DNA from: Eikenella glucosivorans
Lineage (GTDB): Bacteria > Pseudomonadota > Gammaproteobacteria > Burkholderiales > Neisseriaceae
Reading direction: 5' to 3'
Length of the DNA stretch: 21,794 nucleotides
Assembly: GCF_016025525.2 (NCBI RefSeq)
Contig: NZ_JACSGR010000011.1
Span: 1 to 21,794, forward strand
Shown here: one piece after another, positions 13,908 to 21,793 of the stretch
Numbering within the stretch: position 1 is the stretch's first letter
How the letters are laid out: each line of letters starts with the position of its first letter
Translations under genes and position numbers: made by a program
Notes under the pieces: generated by a model
Databases searched by the model: none
What the model was told of the DNA's origin: nothing
The model's input: only the letters and a program-made list of their open reading frames with translations

Positions 13908-14717
13908 TTACAGGATGATTTCCTTGCCATAGCCTTCTAAAATCTCTTTGATTTTCAACACGGTTTCTTTGGGCGGGGGGTGTACGCCCTTGAGCTTGTA
14001 TTCGTCGCCGCAGAGCTCCCACTTGTAGGCGCCGAGCTCGTGGTAGGGCAGGATTTCCACGGTGTCCACGTTGCCCATGTCGGCAATGAATTCGCCGAGC
14101 AGGTGGGCGGAACGTTCGTCGTCGGTGTAGCCGGGTACGACGACGTAGCGCACGCGGGTGGGCTGCTTGCGTTCGGCCAGGTATTTGGCAAAGCGCAGGG
14201 TTTTGGTGTTGGGGATGCCGACGAGCACTTTGTGGATTTCGGGGTCGATTTGCTTTAAATCGAGCATGACGAGGTTGGTGTGGTCGAGCAGGTCTTCGAG
14301 GATGCGGTCGTAGTGCAGGGCGTAGCCGTTGGTGTCGAGGCAGGTATGGATGTTGTGCTCGCGGCAGGCGACGAACCAGTCGCGGACGAAGGGGTATTGC
14401 AGCAGGGGCTCGCCGCCGGTGGCGGTAACGCCGCCGCCAGTAGCGCGGAAATAATGTTGATAGGAAAGGACTTTCTTCATCACTTCGGGCACAGTGAGCT
14501 TTTGTTCTTTGTCGGTGTGCCTGTCCCAGGTGTCACGGTTGTGGCAGTAGAGGCAGCGCATGAGGCAGCCCTGCATGAAGAGGACGAAGCGGATGCCGGG
14601 GCCGTCTACGGCGCCGCCGGTTTCGATGGAATGCACGTAGCCGATGCCGTTGTAGAGCTTGGGATTGACTTCGTCGTTGGGGTCGGCGGGGACGGGCTGG
14701 ATGGGGATGGTGGGCAT
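13908..14717 (-). CDS. pflA: Pyruvate formate-lyase activating enzyme
   Basis: This radical SAM enzyme generates the glycyl radical of PflB under anaerobic conditions. The [4Fe-4S] motif is C51-x3-C55-x2-C58 (CLMRCLYC), preceded by SIETGGAVDGPGIRFVLFMQG. GGGVTATGGEPLLQ carries the GGE SAM-binding segment, and HTCLDTNGY and NLVMLDLKQID follow in order, as in PflA. At 269 residues it is about 20 longer than E. coli PflA (246), because of a Pro/Asn-rich N-terminal extension (MPTIPIQPVPADPNDEVNPK). The true start could lie downstream, but no internal ATG occurs before the conserved region. It is downstream of pflB on the same strand but separated by about 300 bases with a strong terminator, so separate expression is likely. 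Confidence 0.95.
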   Translation of the reverse strand: MPTIPIQPVPADPNDEVNPKLYNGIGYVHSIETGGAVDGPGIRFVLFMQGCLMRCLYCHNRDTWDRHTDKEQKLTVPEVMKKVLSYQHYFRATGGGVTATGGEPLLQYPFVRDWFVACREHNIHTCLDTNGYALHYDRILEDLLDHTNLVMLDLKQIDPEIHKVLVGIPNTKTLRFAKYLAERKQPTRVRYVVVPGYTDDERSAHLLGEFIADMGNVDTVEILPYHELGAYKWELCGDEYKLKGVHPPPKETVLKIKEILEGYGKEIIL

Positions 14718-14764
14718 GGCGTTGGGGGTGGTTTGGGTTGTGGGGATGGGCTATGGTTTTATTT

Positions 14765-14803
14765 TTCAGGTAGCCTCTTTTGCCTGCGGAAAGGCTACCT
14801 GAC
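14765..14803 (-). repeat. DUS pair in the pflA leader
   Basis: TTCAGGTAGCCT (14765-14776, exact) faces AGGCTACCTGAC (14792-14803, one mismatch), giving an 11-bp stem between the candidate pflA promoter and its start codon. There is no T-run in the direction of pflA. Confidence 0.65.
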
Positions 14804-14825
14804 AATCAGGGTAAGGCGGGCTGCG

Positions 14826-14831
14826 ATTATA
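14826..14831 (-). promoter_or_regulatory. Candidate -10 box for pflA
   Basis: The minus strand reads TATAAT about 109 bases upstream of the pflA start codon. No clear -35 is present at 16-18 bases, so an activator or an extended contact would be needed. It supports pflA being transcribed apart from pflB. Confidence 0.4.
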
Positions 14832-14906
14832 GCTAATTTATGGGCGGATTGCCTGAAAAACCAGTCGGATATTGCCGGATATTTTTAACTTCGTTGAAGC
14901 TCGCGC

Positions 14907-14946
14907 TTTCAGGTAGCCTATGGGTGCGCCAAGAGGCTACCTGAAA
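14907..14946 (-). repeat. Second inverted DUS pair between pflB and pflA
   Basis: A 13-bp stem pairs 14907-14919 with 14934-14946, with a 14-base loop. It is 20 bases beyond the pflB intrinsic terminator and upstream of the candidate pflA promoter, so it may act only as an uptake signal or backup terminator. Confidence 0.7.
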
Positions 14947-14966
14947 AATATCGGGCGGGGAAAATA

Positions 14967-14995
14967 AAAGTGCCGGAAACTTGTTCCGGCACTTT
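14967..14995 (-). terminator. Intrinsic terminator of pflB
   Basis: A 12-bp perfect GC-rich stem (14967-14978 with 14984-14995) has a five-base loop. In the pflB direction it is followed by TTTTATTTT. It lies 31 bases after the pflB stop. Unlike most hairpins in the window it is not built from uptake sequences. Confidence 0.88.
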
Positions 14996-15026
14996 CTTTC
15001 TTCACTTCAGCACGTTTGCCATCGGG

Positions 15027-17312
15027 TTACATGTGGCTGGTGAAGGTGCGGGTTACCACGTCTTGCTGCTGCTCGCGGGTGAGCGAGTTGAAGCGCACGG
15101 CATAGCCGGACACGCGGATGGTGAGCTGCGGATATTTTTCCGGATGATCCATGGCTTCCAACAGCATTTCGCGGTTGAGCACGTTCACGTTCAAGTGCTG
15201 GCCACCTTCGACTTCGCCGGCTTCGTGGTGGAAGTAGCCGTCCATCATGCCGGCCAGGTTGCGTTCGCGTGAGCTTTCGTCTTTGCCCAGCGCGCCGGGG
15301 ATGATGGAGAAGGTGTAGGAAATACCGTCTTTGGCAAACTCAAACGGCAGTTTGGCTACGGAGGTGAGCGAAGCCACGGCACCGTTCACATCGCGGCCGT
15401 GCATCGGGTTGGCACCCGGGCCAAACGGGGCGCCTGCGCGGCGGCCGTCGGGAGTGTTACCGGTTTTCTTGCCGTACACCACGTTGGAAGTGATGGTGAG
15501 CACCGACTGGGTCGGGATGGCGTTGCGGTAGGTCGGGTGGGTGGCCACTTTCTTCATGAAGCGCTCTACCAGGTCGCAGGCGATGCTGTCCACACGGTCG
15601 TCGTTGTTGCCGAACTGCGGGTATTCGCCTTCGATTTCGAAGTCTACGGCAATGCCGTTTTCGTCGCGGATCGGTTTCACTTTGGCGTATTTGATGGCAG
15701 ACAGGGAGTCGGCAGCCACAGACAGGCCGGCAATACCGCAGGCCATGGTGCGGCGTACGTCGCGGTCGTGCAGCGCCATCAGGGCGGCTTCGTAGCTGTA
15801 TTTGTCGTGCATGTAGTGGATGCAGTTCAGCGCGGTCACATACTGGGTGGCCAGCCAATCCATGAATTTGTCCATGCGTTCGAACACGGTATCGTAGTCG
15901 AGCACTTCGTCTTTAATCGGCTCGGTTTTCGGGCCGACCTGGTCTTTGGATTTTTCGTCCACGCCGCCGTTGATTGCGTACAGCAGGGTTTTGGCCAAGT
16001 TGGCGCGCGCACCGAAGAACTGCATGTGCTTGCCGACCACCATCGGGCTCACGCAGCATGCGATGGCGTAGTCGTCGCTGTTGAAGTCGGGGCGCATCAG
16101 GTCGTCGTTTTCGTATTGGATAGACGAAGTATCGATGGACACTTTGGCGCAGAATTCTTTGAAGCCCTGCGGCAGTTTTTCAGACCACAATACGGTGATG
16201 TTCGGCTCGGGAGACGGGCCCATGTTGTACAAGGTGTGCAGCACGCGGAAGTTGGTGCGGGTTACCAGTGTGCGGCCGTCCAAGCCCATGCCGCCGATGG
16301 ATTCGGTGGCCCAAATCGGGTCGCCGGAGAAGAGCTGGTCGTATTCGGGGGTACGCAGGAAGCGAACCATGCGCAGCTTCATCACCAAGTGGTCGATGAA
16401 TTCCTGAGCCTGAGTTTCGGTGATCACGCCGTTTTTCAGGTCGCGCTCGATGTAGATATCCAAGAAGGAAGACACGCGGCCGAAGCTCATGGCGGCGCCG
16501 TTTTGCGATTTCACGGCGGCAAGATAGCCGAAATAAGTCCATTGGATGGCTTCTTGCGCATTTTTGGCCGGGCCGGAGATGTCGTAGCCGTAGGAAGCGG
16601 CCATTTCCTTCATCTGCTTCAGTGCGATATGCTGTTCGTTGATTTCTTCGCGCAGGCGGATAACTGCTTCCAAGTTTTTGCCGGCTTCCAAATCGGGCTG
16701 CAGGGAATGATATTGCTCGGTTTTATCGGCCATCAGGCGATCGATACCGTAGAGAGCCACGCGGCGGTAGTCACCGATGATGCGGCCGCGGCCGTAGGCA
16801 TCCGGCAGGCCAGTGAGCACGCCTGATTTGCGGCAGCGGCGGATATCGGGGGTGTAGACATCAAACACGCCCTGGTTGTGGGTTTTGCGGTATTTGGTGA
16901 AGATTTCTTCTACTTCCGGATTCAGCTCCACGCCGTAAATCTTGCAGGAATCCTTCACCATTTTCAGGCCGCCGAAGGGCATGATGGAGCGTTTTAACGG
17001 CTCGTCGGTTTGCAGGCCAACGATGGTTTCCAAATCTTTGTCGATGTAGCCGGGGCCGTGGCTGGTGATGCCGGATACCACTTGAGCGTCGATTTTGTAG
17101 GGGGCGTGGGTTTTGTTTTCAACCTTGATGCCTTCCATCACTTCGGCCCACAGCTTGGTGGTGGCTTCAGTGGCGGGAGCCAAGAAGCTGCCGTCGCCTT
17201 CATAGGGCGTGTAGTTTTTCTGGATGAAATCACGCACATCAATGTGGTTTTCCCAGTTACCGCCAACAAAACCTTCCCATGCGGCCGGGCGTTCTGCTAC
17301 TGATGTAGCCAT
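15027..17312 (-). CDS. pflB: Pyruvate formate-lyase (formate C-acetyltransferase)
   Basis: This glycyl-radical enzyme cleaves pyruvate plus CoA to acetyl-CoA and formate in anaerobic metabolism. The 761 residues match the usual length (E. coli 760). The catalytic adjacent cysteines are C419-C420 in AIACCVSPM. The radical-bearing glycine is G736 in RVSGYAVRF near the C-terminus. PDAYGRGRIIGDYRRVALYG and NTPDGRRAGAPFGPGANPMHGRD are characteristic. The start has an excellent AGGAGG about eight bases upstream. No formate channel gene (focA) precedes it, unlike in enterobacteria; the upstream 567 bases are an AT-rich control region. The gene contains no uptake sequence over 2.3 kb, in contrast to recB. 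Confidence 0.98.
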   Translation of the reverse strand: MATSVAERPAAWEGFVGGNWENHIDVRDFIQKNYTPYEGDGSFLAPATEATTKLWAEVMEGIKVENKTHAPYKIDAQVVSGITSHGPGYIDKDLETIVGLQTDEPLKRSIMPFGGLKMVKDSCKIYGVELNPEVEEIFTKYRKTHNQGVFDVYTPDIRRCRKSGVLTGLPDAYGRGRIIGDYRRVALYGIDRLMADKTEQYHSLQPDLEAGKNLEAVIRLREEINEQHIALKQMKEMAASYGYDISGPAKNAQEAIQWTYFGYLAAVKSQNGAAMSFGRVSSFLDIYIERDLKNGVITETQAQEFIDHLVMKLRMVRFLRTPEYDQLFSGDPIWATESIGGMGLDGRTLVTRTNFRVLHTLYNMGPSPEPNITVLWSEKLPQGFKEFCAKVSIDTSSIQYENDDLMRPDFNSDDYAIACCVSPMVVGKHMQFFGARANLAKTLLYAINGGVDEKSKDQVGPKTEPIKDEVLDYDTVFERMDKFMDWLATQYVTALNCIHYMHDKYSYEAALMALHDRDVRRTMACGIAGLSVAADSLSAIKYAKVKPIRDENGIAVDFEIEGEYPQFGNNDDRVDSIACDLVERFMKKVATHPTYRNAIPTQSVLTITSNVVYGKKTGNTPDGRRAGAPFGPGANPMHGRDVNGAVASLTSVAKLPFEFAKDGISYTFSIIPGALGKDESSRERNLAGMMDGYFHHEAGEVEGGQHLNVNVLNREMLLEAMDHPEKYPQLTIRVSGYAVRFNSLTREQQQDVVTRTFTSHM

Positions 17313-17879
17313 AATCGAACCTCCTGATTAGTTAGTAAAGAAACAACGTGAAAAAACTTATATCTACAACCTAGCAAGGATAGCATTATCCGTGCCGTTT
17401 TGGTGGATAAACTCTAAATATTTGAGCAATGTTTGGCTTAAATCAAAGTTCGCTAAAAATGCCTTTGCCATTCAGTATGTTGAATAGCTTTATATTTTCA
17501 GCAACTTTATGATTTAACTCAAAAAATCCAGTAACACTATTATATAGGCATTATCCCAAATCTCAATGGCCTTTCCAAGTGTCGATGTTAATGGTTAGGC
17601 AAATTTTCTGTCAGGATAATCAACGGTATAGAGCATACACCGCTTTTTACATTTCTATACGTATCCGCAGGTGTCTGCGCGTAAACGCAGCCGGTTGGAA
17701 ACCTGCCCGACATCGGCATGAACTTCACATTTTCAGGTAGCCTCTGCCACATACTTGCGGCAAGACAGACTGCCCGCCAGCCCGTACAATAGCGCCGGTA
17801 CGCCGGCCACGGAAAAGGCTACCTGAAAAATTACCGCCAAACCGCAACGCCGGGCAACCGCAAATACAGGAAGATACAA
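17313..17879. other. AT-rich intergenic control region between divergent pflB and recB
   Basis: This 567-base region is clearly AT-richer than the genes around it and holds no convincing ORF. Minus-strand candidates for pflB include the FNR-like box at 17433-17446 and a second -10-like TATAAA at 17489-17494. For recB, TACAAT (17785-17790) with AAGACA 17 bases upstream (17762-17767) is a weak promoter candidate. Two DUS (17732-17743 and 17816-17827) in inverted orientation, 72 bases apart, flank that candidate. Confidence 0.6.
17433..17446 (-). promoter_or_regulatory. Candidate FNR box in the pflB control region
   Basis: The minus strand reads TTGATTTAAGCCAA, eight of ten matches to the FNR consensus TTGAT-N4-ATCAA. 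It is centred about 127 bases upstream of the pflB ATG. A weak -10-like TTTATC (17406-17411) lies about 29 bases downstream, consistent with an activator centred near -41.5. Oxygen control of pfl by FNR is well established in other bacteria. Confidence 0.4.
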
Positions 17880-20800
17880 ATGATGCAGGATTTTCAAGTC
17901 ACACAGCTGCCGCTGCCGCCTCAAGGAACATACCTCATCGAAGCCTCCGCCGGCACCGGCAAAACCTACAGCATTGCCGCCTTGTTTACGCGGCTGGTGG
18001 TGCTCGAAGGCTGGGCGCCGGAAAACATCCTCGTGGTCACCTTTACCGAAGCGGCCACCGCCGAGCTGAAAAACCGGCTGCGCGCCCGCCTCGGCGAAGC
18101 GCTGGCCGCCCTGCAAAGCGAAGAGCCGAGTGCCGACGAATTCCTGCAAAACCTGCTTGCCGAAGCCCTGGCCAAACAGGAACGCGGCACGCTCATCCTG
18201 CAATTGCAAGCCGCACTTTCCGGCTTCGATACCGCCGCCATCTATACCATCCACGGCTTTTGCCTGCGCGTGCTCGGCGACTACGCCTTTTTGTGCGGCG
18301 TGCCATTTGAGCTGGAAACCGGCCCTGCCGACCCCGCCGCCCGTCTCGTGGCCGCCCAAGATTTCTGGCGCGAACACGTGGCCGATCACCCGCAAAACGC
18401 CGAATTGGCCGTTGAATTCAAGCTCACCCCCGCTTCCGTGCTCGCCGAATTTTCAGGTAGCCTCAAACGCCCCTTTCTGGATTACAGGCTACCTGAAAAC
18501 GAATTGCCAGAAGTATTAAAAAGTTACAATACTGCTTGGCAGAAAGTATGCCAGAGTTTTGATGAAATTGAAGCCGCATATGACCGAGCCTTATCACAAA
18601 TAGACAAATCAACTTTTAATAAAAAAGTTAATAGCCTGCTGGAAGAGCTTAAACAACTGGCACAAAAAATAACTTTGCCTGAGTTCACAAAACAAAAAGA
18701 AAAAGAAACAGTTAAATACTTACTTTATTTTGAAACCGAATTTTTGCGCAGCAAACTTAACAAAAACTGCCGTCTCGACGACGCCGACATCGCCGCCCTC
18801 CAACCCTTGGCCGAACTCGGCCGCTGCCTGAGCAAACTCGATCTTGCCAAACAACAAGCCGCCATCCGCCTCAAGCTCGAATGCCTAGGCTACCTGAAAA
18901 CCCGTTTGCAGGAAGACAAACGCCGCAGCACCCGCCGCGACTACGACGACCTGCTGCTCGACGTCCACGCCGCGCTCACCAACCCCGAGCGATCCGAGCA
19001 GGCCGCCGCCCTCGCCCAAACCCTCGCCGCAAAATGGCGCGTCGCCCTCATCGACGAATTCCAAGACACCGACCCCCTGCAATACGCCATCTTCCACACT
19101 GCCTTCATCCGCCAAGGCGTGCCCGTCTTCCTCGTGGGCGATCCCAAGCAAGCCATCTACGGCTTCCGCGGCGCCGACATCCACGCCTACCTCGCCGCCG
19201 CAGCCCACACCGCCCCCGAACAAAGCTACACCCTCGCCACCAACTACCGCAGCCACAGCCGCCTGGTAAACGGCATCGGCCACCTGTTTGCCCCCCGCCC
19301 GCAGCCCTTCGTGCTGCCACAGATTGCCTACCCAAACGTGCAGGCCAAACGGGAAAACAGCCTGCTGCAACCGCCGCCCGAAGCTGCCATCGCCGTGCGC
19401 TGGCTCAACCCCGCCGCAAACGGCAATCTGCCCAACAAAGACCACCTGCGCGAGCTTTCCGCCGACTACTGCGCCCGCGAAATCGCCGCCAAACTGAACC
19501 AAGCATTTTCAGGTAGCCTCTTGATTGAAGACAAAGACAGCGGGGAACACAAACCGCTGCATCCCGGCCAAATCGCCGTATTGGTGCGCAAGCATAACCA
19601 AGGGGAAATGGTATCGCGCGCGCTCAAACGCCGCGGCGTGCGCAGCGTATTGTTGCAGCAGCAATCCGTGTTCGATACGCCTGAAGCCGAAGCCATGCAT
19701 GCCCTCCTGCTGTTCTGGCTCGCCCCGCAGCACACCGAACACCTGCGCTTCGTGCTCGGCGGCATACTCTACGACCGCACCGCCCACGACTTAGCCGCAC
19801 TCAACGGCAGCGAGCAGCAGCTGGCCGAGTGGATAAACCGTGCCGCCGAAGCCGCCGAAGTCTGGCAGCGCCACGGCATCTACGCCGCCCTCACCCGTTT
19901 CGCCCGCCAAAGCGGCCTCGAAGCCCACCTGCTCTCCACCCGCAACGAACGCAGCTTCACCAATTTCTGGCAGCTGGCCGAAGCCCTCGCCCTTGCCGCC
20001 GCCGAACAAAGCTCCCCCGCCGCCCTCACACAATGGCTGGCCGCGCAAATAGCCGACAACACCAACAATCAAGAACACCAGCTGCGGCTGGAAAGCGACG
20101 AACACCTGGTCAAAATCGTTACCATGCACGCCGCCAAGGGCTTGGAATACCCGCTGGTATTCTGCCCCTTCGTGTGGGATGCCAGCGATAAAAAATTGAT
20201 TAAAGACTGGAACATCATCCGCCAAGACAACGGCCGCAGCCAACTGCTCGCCAAAACACAACTGGACGATACCGCCAAGCAGCAACTCTTCGCCGAAGAT
20301 CTCGGCGAGAACCTGCGCATCCTATATGTCGCCCTCACCCGCGCCCGTGAACAGCTCGTTATCTACGCCGCCCCCTGCAACAACACCCCCGAAAACACCT
20401 TCGCCTACCTCCTCGCCGACCCTGCCATAGGCGACTGCCACGCCGTCCGCAGCCACTGGAAAAACCTGGAAGGCCAAGCCCGTATCGATTCCCTGCGCCA
20501 AGCCTGGCAACACCGCATCCAAAGCGCCCCGCCCGGCTGGCTGCAATGGCTGGAAGACGAGCCGCCCGAAGCCCACTACCGCGCCAGCGACGCACAGCAA
20601 GGCAGCTACCGCGCCCTCGAACTGCCCGAACGCCCCCTGCAATCCATCCGCCACACCAGCTTCACCGGCCTGAGCCGCCACAGCAACGCCACCGAAGAGT
20701 GGCTACCTGAAAAAATCCTCGCCGACGAAAACACCGAATCCGAAAGGCTGGCTGAAAGCCAAAGCAACGAGTTTCTGCACAGTCAAAACGAGCAAAACGA

Positions 20801-21563
20801 AAGCCACCTTTTTTCAGGTAGCCTGCACAAACAAGGCGAACCCCAACCCAAAGAACCCGAAACCGCCCTGCTCGCCTTCCCGCGCGGCACCGGCCCTGGC
20901 ATCTGCCTGCACAGCATCCTCGAGCAAACCGAATTCACCCTGGCCCCCGCCGAACAAAGCGAAAACTACGCCGCCATCCTCGCCCAACACGGTTACGACG
21001 CCGAACAAGCCATGTCCGTCGTGCTGGAAATGACAGAAGCCGTGCGCCAAACACCGCTGCTCGGCGAGATGCGGCTGGCCGGCATTCCCGCCGACAACCG
21101 TTTGGCAGAAATGGGCTTTGTGCTGCATATGCAAGATTTCGGGCTAGAACGCCTGCGCCGCTGGTTTGCCCGCGCCGACATTAGGCTACCTGAAAATTCC
21201 ACCGGCCACTTGCCCCAGCTCGACTTCCACACCGTAAACGGCTTCCTCAACGGCTTTATCGACCTGATTGCCGCCGACGGGCAAGGCAACGTGTGCGTTA
21301 TCGACTACAAAACCAACCACTTGGGCGACCACCTGGCCGACTACAGCCAAGCCGCCATGAGCGCCGCCGTGAGCGAACACCACTATTATCTGCAGGCGCT
21401 GATTTACACCATCGCCACCGCACGCTACCTGAAACAGCGCCAGGCACTGCCCGAAGCCATACACGTGCGCTACCTGTTTGTACGCGGCCTGAATCCGCTT
21501 GGGCAGCAAGGCATTTGGCGTTGGGATATCCCCGTTTCAGCGTTGCAGGAATGGCTGAAATAA
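17880..21563 (+). CDS. recB: Exodeoxyribonuclease V (RecBCD) beta subunit
   Basis: RecB is the 3'-5' helicase and nuclease subunit of RecBCD, which processes double-strand breaks for RecA-dependent repair. The 1227 residues fit the family. The UvrD-like helicase has Walker A at 20-30 (IEASAGTGKTY), VTFTEAATAELKNR, TIHGFCLRVL, the DEFQDTDP Walker B block near 390-400, GDPKQAIYGFRGAD near 420-435, and VTMHAAKGLEYPLVF and ILYVALTRAREQLVIY downstream. The C-terminal nuclease domain has H1011 (GICLH), D1128 (GFIDL) and D1142-Y-K1144 (IDYKTN). AGGAAG six bases before the ATG is the ribosome-binding site. Six exact uptake sequences and further near matches lie in frame. Residues about 211-299 are encoded by an abnormally AT-rich stretch, and a Glu/Ser/Asn-rich linker (about 940-985) joins helicase and nuclease. 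recC and recD are not in the window. Confidence 0.97.
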   Translation: MMQDFQVTQLPLPPQGTYLIEASAGTGKTYSIAALFTRLVVLEGWAPENILVVTFTEAATAELKNRLRARLGEALAALQSEEPSADEFLQNLLAEALAKQERGTLILQLQAALSGFDTAAIYTIHGFCLRVLGDYAFLCGVPFELETGPADPAARLVAAQDFWREHVADHPQNAELAVEFKLTPASVLAEFSGSLKRPFLDYRLPENELPEVLKSYNTAWQKVCQSFDEIEAAYDRALSQIDKSTFNKKVNSLLEELKQLAQKITLPEFTKQKEKETVKYLLYFETEFLRSKLNKNCRLDDADIAALQPLAELGRCLSKLDLAKQQAAIRLKLECLGYLKTRLQEDKRRSTRRDYDDLLLDVHAALTNPERSEQAAALAQTLAAKWRVALIDEFQDTDPLQYAIFHTAFIRQGVPVFLVGDPKQAIYGFRGADIHAYLAAAAHTAPEQSYTLATNYRSHSRLVNGIGHLFAPRPQPFVLPQIAYPNVQAKRENSLLQPPPEAAIAVRWLNPAANGNLPNKDHLRELSADYCAREIAAKLNQAFSGSLLIEDKDSGEHKPLHPGQIAVLVRKHNQGEMVSRALKRRGVRSVLLQQQSVFDTPEAEAMHALLLFWLAPQHTEHLRFVLGGILYDRTAHDLAALNGSEQQLAEWINRAAEAAEVWQRHGIYAALTRFARQSGLEAHLLSTRNERSFTNFWQLAEALALAAAEQSSPAALTQWLAAQIADNTNNQEHQLRLESDEHLVKIVTMHAAKGLEYPLVFCPFVWDASDKKLIKDWNIIRQDNGRSQLLAKTQLDDTAKQQLFAEDLGENLRILYVALTRAREQLVIYAAPCNNTPENTFAYLLADPAIGDCHAVRSHWKNLEGQARIDSLRQAWQHRIQSAPPGWLQWLEDEPPEAHYRASDAQQGSYRALELPERPLQSIRHTSFTGLSRHSNATEEWLPEKILADENTESERLAESQSNEFLHSQNEQNESHLFSGSLHKQGEPQPKEPETALLAFPRGTGPGICLHSILEQTEFTLAPAEQSENYAAILAQHGYDAEQAMSVVLEMTEAVRQTPLLGEMRLAGIPADNRLAEMGFVLHMQDFGLERLRRWFARADIRLPENSTGHLPQLDFHTVNGFLNGFIDLIAADGQGNVCVIDYKTNHLGDHLADYSQAAMSAAVSEHHYYLQALIYTIATARYLKQRQALPEAIHVRYLFVRGLNPLGQQGIWRWDIPVSALQEWLK
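18452..18497 (+). repeat. Inverted DUS pair inside recB
   Basis: Exact reverse DUS (18452-18463, encoding FSGSL) and exact forward DUS (18486-18497, encoding RLPE) are in frame, 22 bases apart, immediately before the AT-rich segment. Confidence 0.9.
18887..18898 (+). repeat. AG-eikDUS inside recB
   Basis: Exact AGGCTACCTGAA, encoding GYLK, about 110 bases after the AT-rich segment ends. Confidence 0.9.
19508..19519 (-). repeat. AG-eikDUS inside recB
   Basis: Exact reverse-orientation copy, encoding FSGSL in the helicase part. Confidence 0.9.
20700..20824 (+). repeat. Inverted DUS pair bounding the recB linker
   Basis: An 11-of-12 forward DUS (20700-20711, encoding WLPEK) and an exact reverse DUS (20813-20824, encoding FSGSL) bound a low-complexity, hydrophilic stretch with GTTTCTGCAC at 20771-20780. 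It resembles an intergenic composite repeat read in frame. Confidence 0.7.
21183..21194 (+). repeat. AG-eikDUS inside recB nuclease domain
   Basis: Exact AGGCTACCTGAA, encoding RLPEN. A shorter match, GCTACCTGAA, follows at 21424-21433. Confidence 0.9.
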
Positions 21564-21645
21564 GCCGAACGCGGAAAACAGCTCGGCGAAGCGTTGCAAA
21601 ATCTGCATAAATAACAAAAGCCAAGAAAGTCTTTGCCGCCGGATA

Positions 21646-21673
21646 TTGACTATTGGCTAAAACTCCCTATAAT
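21646..21673 (+). promoter_or_regulatory. Sigma70 promoter of tRNA-Gly
   Basis: TTGACT (21646-21651), a 16-base spacer and a perfect TATAAT (21668-21673) are followed by a GC-rich discriminator (GCCGCC), typical of stable-RNA promoters under growth-rate control. The predicted start near 21680 leaves a leader of about 38 bases. Confidence 0.85.
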
Positions 21674-21717
21674 ATGCCGCCTTCGTGAGTACGGCGGCAG
21701 CCGGAAAACGCAGTAAC

Positions 21718-21793
21718 GCGGGAATAGCTCAGTTGGTAGAGCGCAACCTTGCCAAGGTTGAGGTCGCGAGTTCGAGACTCGTTTCCCGCTCCA
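21718..21793 (+). tRNA. tRNA-Gly, anticodon GCC
   Basis: A complete 76-base cloverleaf can be drawn. The acceptor stem pairs GCGGGAA with TTCCCGC. The D arm is GCTC-AGTTGGTA-GAGC. The anticodon stem CAACC/GGTTG encloses TTGCCAA with anticodon GCC. The T arm is GCGAG-TTCGAGA-CTCGT. Discriminator T is followed by an encoded CCA at 21791-21793. It reads glycine codons GGC and GGU. More tRNA genes may follow beyond the window edge. Confidence 0.97.

Noticed and set aside
15399..16826. Plus-strand ORF of 475 codons opposite pflB
   Set aside because: It is a GC-biased shadow of pflB, whose catalytic residues and length are unambiguous.
17733..18395. Minus-strand 220-codon ORF at the start of recB
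   Set aside because: Antisense to the Walker A region of recB and ends in a DUS; no supporting features.
21564..21645. Intrinsic terminator after recB
   Set aside because: Only short, weak inverted matches (CCGA/TCGG) are visible and there is no T-run, so no terminator is claimed.
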